From assembly GCA_021613535.1 (NCBI GenBank), contig CP075495.1:5828001-5892000 (forward strand): DNA of 64,000 nt. The letters run 5' to 3'. Below the pieces are notes generated by a model. It ran no database searches, was not told the origin of the DNA, and was given only the letters and a program-made list of their open reading frames with translations. Both the position numbers and the translations under genes were made by a program. The stretch comes from Adineta vaga. Its lineage: Eukaryota > Rotifera. Below are positions 12,917 to 26,139 of the stretch, piece after piece. Numbering within the stretch: position 1 is the stretch's first letter; every line of letters starts with the position of its first letter.

Positions 12917-15900
12917 TTAAAGAAGACTATTTTCCTCATTTTCTGTTCCATGAGGATAAATAGCTGATGATGATGAGGGTTTGATTGTAAATGGTAATAA
13001 AGTATGTGTTGGAATTAATGAACCATCGTCTGTTGTTGAAAATGAATTATTTGTTGTTGAAGTTTGAAGTAATGGTTCGAGAAATTTATAAAATTGTTTA
13101 TATGTTATAGCATCTTCTTCTTCCTCTTCTTCTTTATCATTAGCTGTTACAATTGATGCTTGTTTATTCATATACGCTTTAAGCACATCAGGTCGACATG
13201 GACATTCGAAATGTACACAATGAAAGACTTCATTAGCAGTATTATGTGTTCCACATATACGAATGAATACAACAATACGAGGAGAAAATGTTAAAATCTC
13301 CCATGACCTATAAACAATAGTTTAGAATGGATCTAGTTTTAAGAAAGAAAAGAATCTTTACCTGCATTCTACTGTTTGTTTATCTACAGCTTTTATCCAA
13401 GTTATATTATCGTATGATGTTTCAATATAGTAAGAATAGGAACGACTATCACAATCCCATAGTAATAATCTAAGATCAGAAAGAAGATTGTATGAAGGTT
13501 CGAAAAAAATCTGTCTTTTCATAATAATTGTTCAAAAAAATTATGATAGAAAGATACAGTTTCACAACTATCGTCATTAAAACTTGAGTATACGTTATGA
13601 TTTGATCTTACAAAAGCTAACTTGACGATGGTGATCGATTTCTGAAGTCTTTTGTAAAGAATCACGAATATATCTAATATTTCTATGGCATGATGTTTCA
13701 GTAAGGAGTCAAGAAATGATAATCACCTCATTGAACTAACAACATGTGGTTGACATAATTGAATAACAATACCACCTGAGCCAAGTTGATGACATGTATA
13801 TCCTAATAATATGAAATTGTATCATGAACATCGATGTGAAACGTATCCATACCTGAATCCCAATCATAAGATAGACAATCTCCATTGATCAATGCATTTC
13901 GTATTCGACTAACTCCTTCCGAGACCACTGCACTCGCTTCTAATGTGGCAATATTATCGACTGGAGCTAGATCAACTTATATAAATGAAACAAAGACATA
14001 TCTCTAGTTTTCTTTTTCCTACCATAAATATCTCCGACTAATGCAAATGGTTTTTGAATATAAAAAACTTCTAATGAAACAAGATGAAATACTTTATTTA
14101 CAGTGTTATATGTTCCAACGATTCGAATAGATCTAATGTTTTAAATGAAAAGACTTTTTCTTATCTTTATAGAATTAATTCTTTCAACATACGTTACAAC
14201 TACAGGTGCAAAGTACAACTTTTGCCATGAACGACATAAATATGCACGATAATCAATGATTCTCGTCCAAGTAACCTCATCAACTGATACTTCGACATAA
14301 AATGAATATGCACTTGAAGAGAGAAGATAAACAGAATATATATATATATATATTTAATAGAATAAAAAGTTTGTTTCTTTTACCGAGTATCTTTATCCCA
14401 AAGCAATAATTTAATATGATTGATAATCGATGGTCCATCTAACTTAACACAAATACAACGTGTATCATCAATTGGATGTCTAGTAAAACCACGATCCTAA
14501 ATGATTCAATATAAATTTGATTTATCATAAGATAAGAAAATCCATACAAACCAAATCATAATTCGTAACATCACCATCAAGTAAAGCATGTTTCATTTCA
14601 CCTTTACAACAAAAATTTGTCTTCACATTCAAATGAAAACGAAATCAATTAACTTACCATCAACTACTTGTGCATGATGTGTTTTAGTCGCAATATTTTC
14701 ATCTAACCCTAAACAACAACAACAACAACAATCGTTATATTCTAAACAAAGCAAACTTCTTACTTAATCTTCCTCGATAATTTTTCCTTCGATTTAAATA
14801 TAAATCTTTATTATTTCCATTTCGATTTGGATTCTCATCATTATTATTGTTATTATTATTATTAACCGATGTTTTGGTTTCATCATTAATCGAATCAATT
14901 GCATCCATTAAATGATTTAAATCAAATAGATTTGAATATCGAACAATTTTTAATAATTCATTCATTGACATCAATGTTAAACGTACTTTGGAAACAATAT
15001 TTTCAATTGGTTTCCAATTTGTATCTTGATCATGATAATGAAGTTCATGCCATTTTTTAACTGCATAGAAAATTTCTATTTCAGGACAATAAAATGAGTC
15101 ACGAGCAATAATTGATGAAAATGCATCCTAAAACATGATTAGGCATTATTTTTTCTTATCAGTAAAGTATTTATATGATGAGAAAATAAAACACTTCACA
15201 GTTACTGTATTAACAATGATATTACAGAATCTATTGATTCAAACCGTTAGCACAATTTCAATATTCGTATTAATAAATGCGCAATATCCTGTACCAACAC
15301 CACCAGGTGGTCGAATGGCTGTTCATGGTTGGCTTATACTTCCATGGGATACGAATGTAACTGATGGCCCTATACAAGCATGGTTTTCTCATCATGTACC
15401 TGAATTTTGGACAGATTCTCCTCATAATTTTCAAATAATCCTAAATGGTTTACTAACGCCAATATCTTGCTTTAATACAGAATCAACTGCACAACCTATA
15501 CCAATACCCTATCCTCCTCGAGATAATCTTCTTCATTATGAATATACAATCACACCTCCTCCAGAATTTTCCTTAAATGATCTTTTGTTAGGAACTTTAA
15601 CTGAATTAAAAGGTGTTGTTTACAATGGCTCATTTGATACATCTTATCAACGTATTCCACTTGCATTAGGTACATTAACAGTTCGAGAATTAACAACTGC
15701 TGTCTATTTAAATGAATCGAAATTAATTCCTTCCTATCCTGAATTACGTTATCTTTCCTATCCACGTGATATGTCTCCAACAGCTGATACAAAACCATTT
15801 CAACATGTCTATTTAGCACATGAAATACATTCTGTACCAGATTTTGATCATGTTGTTCATGCAAGTATTGATACAACACGATGTCATTGTGAAACAAAAT

Positions 15901-17192
15901 TTCCCTCTCTTTGTAACTCTCAAAATCTTCTACAAGCAATTCGCACACCTGGTATTGAATGGGCATTTCCCACATTAACAAATGATTTAAATAGTCGTTT
16001 AAAACCTTTGATGGTTATTCGAGGTCGAATAACTAGTGGACCGGTTCTTTGTCCAATAACTATTCTCGAATCAATACATTGTATGGTTGGACCAGATTTT
16101 GATACAAAATGTTAAAAGAAATTCGAAAATAAACTTACAGATGATAAAGTTAAAAATTCATTTGTTTTGATAATTTCATTTGCGTGGTTATCGATAAATT
16201 GTGCGGCATGTTGTCGGAGATTTTTTAAATCATATAAACAAGCTGTATCATAAATATTGCAAACATTTTTTAATGATAAAATTGATTTTAAATATGTTGA
16301 TAAACTTGTTTCTAATTGTTGAAAACCATATTGATGTACAAGACCAAGTAAATCAAGTAGAACATCTTCCTTTGAGATTTTCAGAAAAAAAAGTGAAAAA
16401 AAAAGAAATGAACTTGAAATTCAAAATGAGATTTTTCTACTTTTTCTTTTAGTAAATTGATATGTCCCGTATAGATATAAAGTAAGAGGATTTTAAATGC
16501 AGATGATTTACATTCTTTGATTTCAACTAAATTATGATTATATTGAGATTCACGAAGACCTCCATAGAGTAAGGCACGAAAATATTCCGAACGTGCTGCT
16601 AAAATAATCCGATGAGCATAAAAACGTTCAGATTCAACGACTAATTCAATATCACTGTAATCAGACTGATTAAAGAGATTACCTAGAAGATAAGAAACAA
16701 AATAGCATAAGAAGATGGACGCGACTTGGTTTTTTTTCATTCAATACAACGATTTTGCATTTCAAGTAAATATAACTTCATCAAATATGTTTAGTTTGTA
16801 GACTAATTAAAACCTTGTGAATTATCAAGGATATATCCTTGATTATACAAAAACTTCGATGTCTCTCCTCTTTTTCTTAATAACATAATTTCGATTTCAC
16901 AGTGTTTAATTCATTGACAAAATAACATCAAGTGTGTTTATGTTTATGATCTATAATCTATTTGGATACAGATTCATTTGTTTATGAAGACAAGAGGAAG
17001 AAGAAGAAGAGAAACAAATTATCACGTACCAAAATCTCCTGAAAGAACTGATGTATGATTAATTTCTGCTAAACTATCATGTAATTCAACAGAAGTTGTT
17101 CTACTACTATTTATATTGTGATTATTCACAATCTGATTGGAATTTTGAGGTAAATTTGTATTTGATAGAGCATGTTGTTGCCAAGTAGACAT
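12917..17192 (-). CDS. BTBD9: BTB/POZ domain-containing protein 9
   Basis: Thirteen exons (17030..17192, 16441..16682, 16139..16369, 14764..15127, 14658..14708, 14552..14601, 14384..14496, 14193..14312, 14023..14132, 13853..13975, 13727..13802, 13362..13469, 12917..13307) join in frame to 713 residues. Order: BTB domain (FYAHRIILAARSEYFRALLY), BACK region (VLLDLLGLVHQYGFQQLE), then two discoidin/F5-8C-type repeats, each with the LLLWD...SY..YVE core and R-I-x-GT.NT.N.VFH ending, as in animal BTBD9. BTBD9 acts as a substrate adaptor for cullin-3 ubiquitin ligase. Oddities: an Asn run (NNNNNNNNDENPNRNGNN) inserted after the BACK domain in exon 4, an acidic/Ser-rich C-terminal tail, and a 1,011 nt intron (15128..16138) that holds a whole antisense gene. 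Confidence 0.95.
15216..16115 (+). CDS. Unknown secreted protein, gene nested in BTBD9 intron
   Basis: A single uninterrupted ORF of 299 residues lies on the strand opposite BTBD9, wholly inside its intron 3. The ATG at 15216 gives a good signal peptide with likely cleavage after FVLINA. An upstream in-frame ATG at 15135 would overlap the BTBD9 acceptor and put extra sequence before the leader, so I prefer 15216. The mature part is Pro/Tyr/Thr-rich with three NxS/T sequons and at least seven cysteines (including RCHCETKFPSLC and a terminal TKC), consistent with an extracellular glycoprotein. I recognise no family. Codon use and composition look like real coding sequence. AATAAA at 16128-16133 sits 13 nt after the stop and abuts the BTBD9 donor. 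Confidence 0.7.
   Translation: MILQNLLIQTVSTISIFVLINAQYPVPTPPGGRMAVHGWLILPWDTNVTDGPIQAWFSHHVPEFWTDSPHNFQIILNGLLTPISCFNTESTAQPIPIPYPPRDNLLHYEYTITPPPEFSLNDLLLGTLTELKGVVYNGSFDTSYQRIPLALGTLTVRELTTAVYLNESKLIPSYPELRYLSYPRDMSPTADTKPFQHVYLAHEIHSVPDFDHVVHASIDTTRCHCETKFPSLCNSQNLLQAIRTPGIEWAFPTLTNDLNSRLKPLMVIRGRITSGPVLCPITILESIHCMVGPDFDTKC
16128..16133 (+). terminator. AATAAA polyadenylation signal of nested gene
   Basis: Canonical hexamer shortly after the nested gene's stop. Its last base overlaps the complement of the BTBD9 exon 3 donor (16133-16138), so cleavage would fall antisense to a BTBD9 exon. Confidence 0.5.
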
Positions 17193-20100
17193 AACTATCT
17201 ATAATAAATATTGACAAATATAGCTATGAAAAAAAATTGAACTTTTCTTTTTTTCAGTTGATTTTTTTTCTTCTTATTGAAAAATGAACTAACCTCTCGG
17301 TGTCTCAAGGATAGTCTTCGTCTAAACATTATCGCATTGAATTGATAAATGAGATAATGAGAGAGAAAGTGTAACTTGTACAAACCTTTTGTGACTAGAT
17401 TATTTAAATTCATATGTGATTTCTATCAAAAGACAAATGTCAGTATTATCTTTTTTTTGTTTTCCTTTGTTTTTTAGTAATTCAATCTGTTAGTAAAGCA
17501 GAATATTTACATTGTTGCAAGACACGTATTAATCGATTAGTCTCATACCATTTAGTTATGATAATGATAATGATCATTTATTTATTCATTCATTCCTTTT
17601 TTTACTCTCGAACGAAGGTAAGAATAAAATATCGTCTAACCAAACAAATCAGATTTTGTTAGATGTCACTAGGACGTAGTTTAATTAACAATTGTTAAAC
17701 GATTACATCCATCAATTGTACTTCGAGTTGTTTGCAAAATAAAAATCTTGAATTACTAATTACATGTATTGTCTAAAAAGTCAATGTCTTGTTTCTTTTC
17801 CGTCTGAACAAGCGAAAGAAATGGAAAGTAGATGAAATAACAAACTGAGGATTTGATTTCGTTCATTAATAAGCAAATAGAAGAAAAGCTCTCAACATCT
17901 CCGAATAAGTCTGTCTGCTCAATATGGCACCATGTTCTTAGGTTCATATGACCCATATTCACGCATTTTAATCATATATATATATATATCTCAAGAAACG
18001 ATGAGGACGTGAGTACTTTTCGATCGATCAATATTAGTTTTTTTTTCTTTCTTCGACATCTTCTGAAACATTGATAAGTCGATAGATGATCAAGATACGA
18101 AAACAAGTTCATTGTGTCAATTAGGATACGACGATTGATAGACATTTGAATCATTTATCGAAGAAAAGTTCGTTTCATATTTGAAATGAATTGAGTCTTC
18201 TTATGTAAAAAAAGAAAATAGTCATCATATAGATGAATGATTGACATGAGAGAAATTCATCTGTAGAATAGATATTTGATTAATTCCAATGATAGAAAAG
18301 GCGTTTCTTTTTTTTTCTTCTCCGACAATCAATCATGTATAAGCGAGCAAGTAAAGAAAGAATCTCTCAAAAATGTATTGACTATTTTGTTGTAGTAATC
18401 TATAGAAATTCTTTTTCTTTTTTAATAAATCAGAAACAATATGTTCCTAATGTACTCTTTATCAAATCTGATATGAATTCTAACTAGTGGGAATTATATT
18501 TAATCATTCCAAGATCTAATTGTAATCAATTTCCTTCAAACCATACCTGACTTTGGAAATATTGATGCATTTCCGATTGACGTCAATTTTATTATATAGT
18601 TCTTTAGGCATAGGACATAAATTAACGCATTTATCGAATATTCATTGAAGTAGAAAAATGATTATAGACATGACATATCCATAGACGAAAAACAACAATA
18701 TCATCATTATAATTATGATTGAAAGAAAGATTTGATCGAATTCTTCAGAGATTTTCTAATCAAATGAATTCTTCCACGCTGTAATAATCTTTTCAAAACA
18801 CTCGATGATTTATTTGCGATAATGTTTCTCACCCGTTCATCAATGCATGAAATTTTGTTTTTGTTAGTTGTTTTTTGCCGAACGAAAAAATATCGAGTTA
18901 ACTGACATATTTCATAGTATGGTGTCTCAAGGATGGAAAAAAAAGAAATCTTGCTACGAGTTGTGCACTTGTTTTTTTCTGAAGATACTATAAAAAATAA
19001 GATGAGTATACTTGACAGGACTAGGTTTTTCTGTTAATAAATATGACTTCTTTGATAATTGTGACGATCGAGACAGTCATGTATATTGTCGACCTATGAT
19101 TTGATTTAAGATAGAATGAAATATTCAACACTATAATCAACTTTTGTGTGCCCGAAGACAAATACATCGTAGGATCTAATATAACTCAACGTTATGATCG
19201 CCTGCTGCTTTATCCGGACTCGACTGACTTCCGACTTAAATATTTCTCTCTTATTGACATATGTCTCCGAGACTGTCGATTGGTAGCACATATAATACTT
19301 CGTTCTCTCTAATAAAGACAAAAACACATAGGATGCTCTAGATTAGAGACGTTCATGATTAAATAAACAAATCATCGAATGAAACCTTGCTTTCTATTCC
19401 ATATATCATTAGGTTTGTTTTCGTTGTTTCTCTGTCAGAAAATTCTATTGTTATTGAGTTATTGTATGCAAAGGAAGTAGAACAAAGTTTAACATTTCAT
19501 GATTTGAGATATATAATTTCATAGTAGGACTAGTGACAGTATATTCTAAGTTTTGGTGCTTGCTATTTCATTCACGTTTGTAAGGGAGTCTCTAGAGGAA
19601 TTTATAATCTACAAAAAATGTGAGGAAAGTGTAAAGAAAAAAGCGACATAAAGGAGAGAAATACGAGATGAATATGGTTAACATAAGAGAAGAAAGAAAA
19701 GAAATATGAATATAAGGAAATGATAATTAAAATGACAAAAGGAAACGACAGTCCTCTAGTGAAGCAAATCTAGAAGTATAGAAACCTAGTCAAGCAAGTG
19801 TGCAAGAGAAAGTCTATTCTGTCTTCTCCTTCTTCTTCTGTTGTTCTACGATTAACTATTGATATTATTTTTCTATTGCTTTTTCTTGCTATTATGTTTT
19901 TAATCATGACTTTTTCTTTTGTTATGAATTAAAATAAATCGAACTGATCGATAAGGGATTACTTACGAGAAAGGAAAAGAAAATTACATATATATATATA
20001 TGCATACGAACTATTCCGTAGATTAAAGTTTTAAATTGACAGTAGAATATAATTTTCTATAGTTATGTTTTGTCTATCGGGCTATTAGTTGTTAATTTCG

Positions 20101-20795
20101 AAAGTAAGTTTTCAAATATGAAAATTTATTCCAATCCTTTCAACAGACCGCATTTTAAATTACATTATAAGAAAGAAATTTCTTTATAAGTACAAAGACA
20201 AAAAGAAAAAAGAATCAATTACTAATCGAAATGAGTACTTAATCATATACTATTTGTGTTTCTCTTTTTCTTTGCCGAAATTTGTTCAACGATACTTCTT
20301 GTTCAAAAGAAAATCGGATCTTGTAAATCTATTCAATCGAATTTATGAAAGATTATATCATCGAAGTTTTCTTTTGTTCCAATGAAAGAACACGAGCAAT
20401 TTATGGAATTTTTCTTCTCTTTCTTTCTTTCTTGCTTTCTTTCTCTCTTTTTCTCTCTCTTTTTCTCGACACGTCTCCCTATTGTTTCCGATTTCAGAGC
20501 ATAAATGAGTAGTAAAACCGTTTTATTCTCATCATTTCTATTGACCCTAACCTATTTTTCTATAGATCAACTAATCGTTTGTTTGTTTGTTTTTTGTCTT
20601 ATCATCTTCTACTTTGTTTTTGGATTTCAATCAAGTATGCATAATAGAGGATTCCCTCAAGAATAAATTTCCTCTTTCATTCGTTAGACAATAGTTGATC
20701 GTCAATGATTTTTCTTCTTCTTCTTCTTCTTCTTTTTCTCGTCTTCGTTTCATCAGCATCTCCTTTTAGATTAAAGAATCTTTTTCTTTCAAACA
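17193..20795. other. Long gene-free region upstream of double-C2 gene
   Basis: 3.6 kb without a credible ORF. It contains homopolymer and pyrimidine tracts, a TA run near 19988-20002, and a (TTC)7 run at 20712-20732. A probable acceptor (TTTTAG near 20769) just before the next ATG suggests one or more non-coding 5' exons of the C2 gene lie here. No RNA gene was recognised. Confidence 0.45.
20712..20732. repeat. (TTC)7 microsatellite
   Basis: Seven perfect TTC units, about 60 bp before the start codon of the double-C2 gene and inside a long pyrimidine-rich tract, probably part of a 5' UTR acceptor region. Confidence 0.85.
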
Positions 20796-23700
20796 ATGAA
20801 TGACATGTTTAATATACGTTCGTTTGTCGGAAATCAAGTGGAAAAATTATCATCACCAAAAAACCTTCTTGTCGATAAATTTCGTCAAACAGTCGATACT
20901 ATAAAATTACCATTTTCAGCTACAGCTAATAATGATTTAACGACAAATGAAGAAACATTTAATGTACGTCCATCACAATCTTCATCAAGTTCATCTGTCT
21001 CATCTAGTGAGCAAACTAATACTTCACGATTAAATTCTCTTAAATCTACACTACAAACCAATTCATCAACACCATCTAATTCACAAAGAATTTCTCGTCT
21101 TTTATCAACATCTTCACCTTTATCTTCACCTAAAATTCTTTCGAATTTTAAAACGATCACTGATCGTTTATCTCGTCCTCAAACTATTCTTCGACGTCAT
21201 GTATCAGAATCCAATCATCCGGATGAAATATTGTGTTCAAATAATGAAGATAAATTTCTTTCTCAACCTATCTATCATAATAATCCACCGACAGATATTA
21301 ATTTTATATCCAATGATAATAATGATACCAATAGAATAACGGATGTAACGACTAAACTTCTTGGCCGATCACGTTCACTTATTCGACAATCTACTGATAC
21401 GACATGTACATATCCAATTCGACGACCCATGCGCCGAATGGAATCGGTTGAAACAGTCGAAATTCCTGGCTTGAATGGTCTCAAAGCATTACGTTATTTA
21501 AATGATAATTTAGGTAAACTTCAACCTGATCTTTATATCAAACAAGCATCCCAAATAGATCCAACGTATGGTTGTGGTAAATTAACATTTACAATTTCTT
21601 ATAATCAACAAACAACATCTTTAATTGTTAACGTTCTATCAATTGATAATCTTCCATATCGAGATGTCAATTCAAAAATTTTACCCGATCCATTTATAAA
21701 AATGATTTTATTACCTGATCGACGACGAAAATTTCAAACGAAAGTTTCTAAACGAACACAATCACCACAATTTAACGAAACATTTCAATTTCAAATCAGT
21801 TATGATGAATTACGTCGACGAGTTTTATTGTTATCTGTTTATGATTTTGGTCGACCAAGTAAACGAAGTTTGATTGGAACAGTTAAAATTGATGATGTTC
21901 TAGCCATACCTGATATAACTACGCAAGACATAACATGTTCGCGAAGTATCGTACCTGGAACTGAAGTAAGTTCATTTCTGAGCATGACATAGATTCGATA
22001 TCCGTTTATTCGATTTCTTTCTTATTTTCATTCTTATTTCAACATGAATATAGTAGATACCGGAAATTAACCGGGAATATAAAAAACAAAAGTAACTAGT
22101 GATAATCGAAGAGATTCTGTCAAATTTTATCGATGTGGACATCCGTTAAGAAATATTTGTCTGAACGTACATTAAGAATATCTTTCAATGAGTTGTTCGA
22201 CTTTAATTAATAAGTTTATAAATGAATTTTGACGGACTCGATTTCTTTCTATTTGTCAATTGATTTTATGAGTTATTCTTGTAACATAGGGAAAGACGTT
22301 GAATGTCAATATTCGTTAGACAGACCAATGTGATCTGCATTATTAATTAGATCCTAATATGAAAAGTAACAATAGGAAAAAAAACGCTTGTTCGCTTGTC
22401 CTAGTTACATCTACATGTTCAAAATTGAATGAAAAATAATAATAATGCGATAACAACATTGAAGAGCAATCAACATCGTCTCTCATTCATTATAAAACAA
22501 AAAAAAAAGAGTAAAATCGTTCGAGGCAATAGTAATTCCTGAGAGAATTAGTTGTTAGAGAGAACAACATAACATGCAATTCTAATCAAGTAATGTGATC
22601 ATCGAACAAATAAGAAAAAAATAACTAAATGCGAATAACGACATAAGCTGTATATACATATTTTAAAGTGGAATGGAAAAGCCAGAACTTGGTAGACATT
22701 TCTTTTAAATTAATGGATTTTATCGTCTAGAAAAAGAAAGAAAAACATCCGTATAATTATTGATAATGTGACTGTTTACAGTATAAATCTAGTCGTGATA
22801 TTTCAAAACAAAAGAAGAACAATTAATTGAATGTCAGGTTTCAACGAGAACGAATAGAATATTAGAGTTGAAATTTCATATATCTTTAGACTAGTCTATT
22901 TTAGAATCTGTTAAAAATTAATTTACAGATTAGAAATGAAATCTATATTTGAAAAAAAAAAGATGCGTGTTTGTTCGAAAGTAAATCGTTATAAATAGAT
23001 TTGCTCTTTCGCTAGCAATTAATCCGACGTCAGATGTAGTTATAATTAGAAACACTTACCCTTTTCCTTGACTTTTCCAAAAAAAAAGGAAATAAAAATG
23101 TAGGTGAACGAATGTATGTTTTATGTTCATTTGTTGCGTAAACAAAGGTCATTCCATATATTTCTATCGTTAAATATATCCTTGTTAATGAATAACATTT
23201 CTGATCTAAACAAGGATGCAAGATATATACTTTCAGGGCACTTTCAAAGTGTATGTTATTAATTATGTATGAATACTTTCTTTTCATCTTTTTCTCGATA
23301 GATTCATATGAAAATCTTTCTTTTTTTCTTCAAGAGTGATCCTGATCTTGGCGAATTAACTGTTTCATTATGTTATTTACCAAATGCAAAACGTGTTACA
23401 GTTACCATTGTCAAAGCAAGTTCATTAAAACCAATGGATATTACAGGTAAATCGGATCCATATGTGAAAGTTATTCTTTTAATTCATGGGAAAAAAATTC
23501 GCAAGAAGAAAACATCGGTTCTATCAAATACTCTTAATCCAACATATAATGAGAGTTTAGAATTTGATGTTGCAGTTGATTCACTTGCTGATACAGATCT
23601 TATTTTTAAAGTGATCGATTATGATCGTGTAGGTTCAAATGAATTAATTGGTTGTGTCGGTATAGGAGGTCATTTCGAAGGTATTAATCGTGATCATTGG

Positions 23701-23829
23701 TATCAAATGTTAGAACATCAACGTGTACCAATTACTGAAAGTTATAATTTACGTGAAACAATACCAATAATTCCATGTACAAGTCCACCAATAACTAATA
23801 AAATATTAAATTTAAATACGACTAATTAA
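20796..23829 (+). CDS. Synaptotagmin-like double C2 domain protein
   Basis: Exons 20796..21965 and 23335..23829 encode 554 residues, separated by a 1.37 kb intron. Residues 1-255 are Ser/Thr/Asn-rich and disordered, with no membrane helix or signal peptide. C2A (about 258-375) has LPDRRRKFQTK and FNETFQFQI; C2B (about 395-525) has SDPYVKVILLIHGKK, a polybasic strand (KKIRKKK) and NPTYNESLEFDV, ending in the WYQML segment typical of synaptotagmin C2B. C2B keeps most Ca2+ ligands (D-x-x-GKSDPY, DYDRVGSNE), but C2A loop 3 reads DFGRPSKRS where two of the usual aspartates are missing, so C2A probably binds little Ca2+. Role: membrane trafficking or exocytosis. The absence of a transmembrane segment fits soluble tandem-C2 proteins (Syt17/Doc2-like) rather than classical synaptotagmins. 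Confidence 0.85.
21966..23334 (+). other. Large intron of double-C2 gene
   Basis: 1,369 nt intron lying exactly between the C2A and C2B domains. It is AT-rich, with no credible nested ORF in either strand. Confidence 0.7.
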
Positions 23830-23962
23830 GATTTGACCAATTAGAAACAAAATGACCGGTGATTGTCTATGTGTGTATTTGGATATCTTTTTATTGTAAA
23901 AAGAAAATTTTTTTATTTTTTCTTGTTTTTGACAGAAAAAATAAAGCGAAAAAAAGGTTAAA

Positions 23963-25026
23963 TTATGAAAATTCATCATCACAATCAATAGTGTTAGATC
24001 TTTGTACTTGACTAGAATTGTTCGATATCGTTTGTTTACTTCGTTTGGATTGTTCAAGAGAGAATGATGGTACTTCACTTTCATCATCAGGCATCGATCG
24101 TTTTCGAGATTCATCTTTCTAGAAATGCACAAAAAAGAAACCAAATTGATTGTTTCAAATATTGACAAGAAAGTTTGCCTCATTTGCTTTTCTTACTGGT
24201 AATTGTGATAAACGATGAATAAGCAATGGAACTGAATCATTAATAATTTCTATTGAAGTCAAAAAAAAGTAATTTTATATTGAGCAATAATAATTCTCGA
24301 ATCAATTAAGAAAGATCTATTTACTAGAGTAAAGTCTCATCGATTGTTGGTCAATATTGATCAAATGAAAGTAGGACAATATGAAGTCAATAGTTTTTCT
24401 TTCCAGCACAATATATTGACTATCTCGAACTTTCAGTATTCCATGAGATAAGTTTACAAAAATATCATTTGTATTGAAGATTTTTTTTATCTTCTAAGAT
24501 CTCTGTCGGAAAGATAATTGAGTTGAAATCATGTATGCATCTTCATTCTTATTAGTCACACTTTTATTGCATATTCATGCAACATTGTGCGAGATTAAAT
24601 TGTTCATCAAAGAAAAATCTTCTGTTGGAAGATAATTCAATCTAATTTTCCCACACTTACTATGGTTTAATTCTCACGCAAAAAAATTACAAAAATAATT
24701 TCATCTGCTTCTTGTTTATCGGATTACAAGACGACATAAAAATGTCAAATCATGCGAACAACGTGTTCTATGTCTGAATACCTTTAGCATTTGCATCCAA
24801 CTTGGCGGTATACGTCGGTCGAACAGACTAGAAATGAGTTTTTCTTTTCATATTGAAGTTAATTTATTTATCAAATAAGTTTACCGTCTGACGAACAGCA
24901 CCTGGAGCATGAAATCTTGAAAAACTCTCTGGATTTCGACAAGGTAAATCGTTTAAAAAGGACGACTAAAACAATATATAAAACAGATCTAATCAAGTGG
25001 AAATCCAGGTGAATCAGTATTACCAT
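23963..25026 (-). CDS. Small orphan protein with ATG-only first exon
   Basis: Five exons (25024..25026, 24885..24965, 24782..24827, 24197..24249, 23963..24118) join in frame to 112 residues. Coding exon 1 is just the ATG, followed directly by GTAATA; exon 2 then opens with SSFLNDLPCRNPESF. The middle reads SVRPTYTAKLDANAK and INDSVPLLIHRLSQLP (amphipathic helix), and the tail is polar and acidic with basic patches (SRKRS, SKRSK) that could be nuclear localisation signals. I do not recognise the family. It is convergent with the C2 gene (133 bp between stops) and head to head with the hydrolase (244 bp), which suggests a shared promoter. Phase agreement over four introns supports a real gene. 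Confidence 0.6.
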
Positions 25027-25270
25027 AGTACAATCTTATTTTATATATATGTATATATAGATAATAGATTCTTTGATTAAAGGAAATGAATTGATTAACT
25101 GATTCGGTTTGGATTTGGATTGCTTGACAATGTTAAAAACTTTTATTAGTTTTCGATTTTACCAATCAGGAAAGAAAACAATCAAAGATGTCAGTAGAAT
25201 ACTAATCATCATGGTTTTAGGTCATTAAGGGCAAAAAATATGAGTTGCACTATTATATTGCGTTTGCTTC

Positions 25271-26107
25271 ATGATGAGTACCAACGAACGTCATGCAAAC
25301 GTGCGTGTTTATATGTCCAAAAATGTAGAACAATGTAATTATCCTTATGGAGCTCTGATTATAGTAGCGCAGGTGGTGGTAGGATTTTTATAGAAATATA
25401 TGTATTAGAGATCATTGGGTTTGTCTCTTTTCTTAGGTTATACAGGTCCAGCAGTAAGTGCATATTTTTTTAATTAAAAATAACTAGATTTGATTTCAAC
25501 AGGCAATTTATCCTGATTTGGCAAAAGAATTGGTAGAATATCCCAATTTAATATCAGTACAAATGGATTATCGATATCCAGGTGATTTAGAACCATGCGT
25601 AAGTATTTGCTTTCATTTATCAACTATCAAATAATTCTATTTTCTTGTGTAGATTCGAGATCTAATCGAAACTATTGATTTATTAGCATCAAAATATCAG
25701 ATTAAACGAGTCGTACTTGTGGGTTGGTCATTTGGTGGTGCTGTTGTAATATCAGCTGGTGCTCAACATAATCTCGTGAAAGCCATTGGTAAGATTTCAA
25801 ACTTATTATAGAAAAAAAAACATCCTAATGTTTCTCATGATTAGCTACTGTTGCATTACAAACTGCTGGTACAAATAGTGTTAGTCAATTAGCTCAAAAA
25901 GGTAAAGCATGTTTATTTATTCACGGTAAAGGTGATCAATGTTTACCACCTCAATGTTCGGAACAACTTTATCGTTTTGCTGGTGAACCAAAAGAACTTG
26001 TTCTATACGATGGTGATAATCATGGTGTAACCAATAATCGATATAAAGTAAAAGAAAAATTAAAACAATTTACTCTTCAATATTTATGTTTGCATGAAGT
26101 AAAATAA
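25271..26107 (+). CDS. Alpha/beta hydrolase (frame break at oxyanion motif)
   Basis: Exons 25271..25378, 25437..25453, 25503..25598, 25653..25788 and 25845..26107. The product has an alpha/beta-hydrolase layout: first strand ALIIVA, the nucleophile elbow GWSFGGA, a late acid in HGKGDQCLPP and the catalytic His in DGDNHGV, about 240 residues in all. Substrate unknown; probably a soluble esterase or dienelactone-hydrolase-like enzyme. Oddity: exon 1 ends one base short of the frame of exon 2. The expected His-Gly-Gly oxyanion segment after ALIIVA is read as CAG GTG GTG because a base appears to be missing near 25370. An alternative donor at 25336 would restore frame but would delete the first strand. 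Either a damaged copy or an assembly error. The downstream stop lies 32 bp from the convergent CYB5R4 stop. Confidence 0.7.
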
Positions 26108-26139
26108 TCTCGCTGTTTTTAGTTTATTCACGCTTGTTA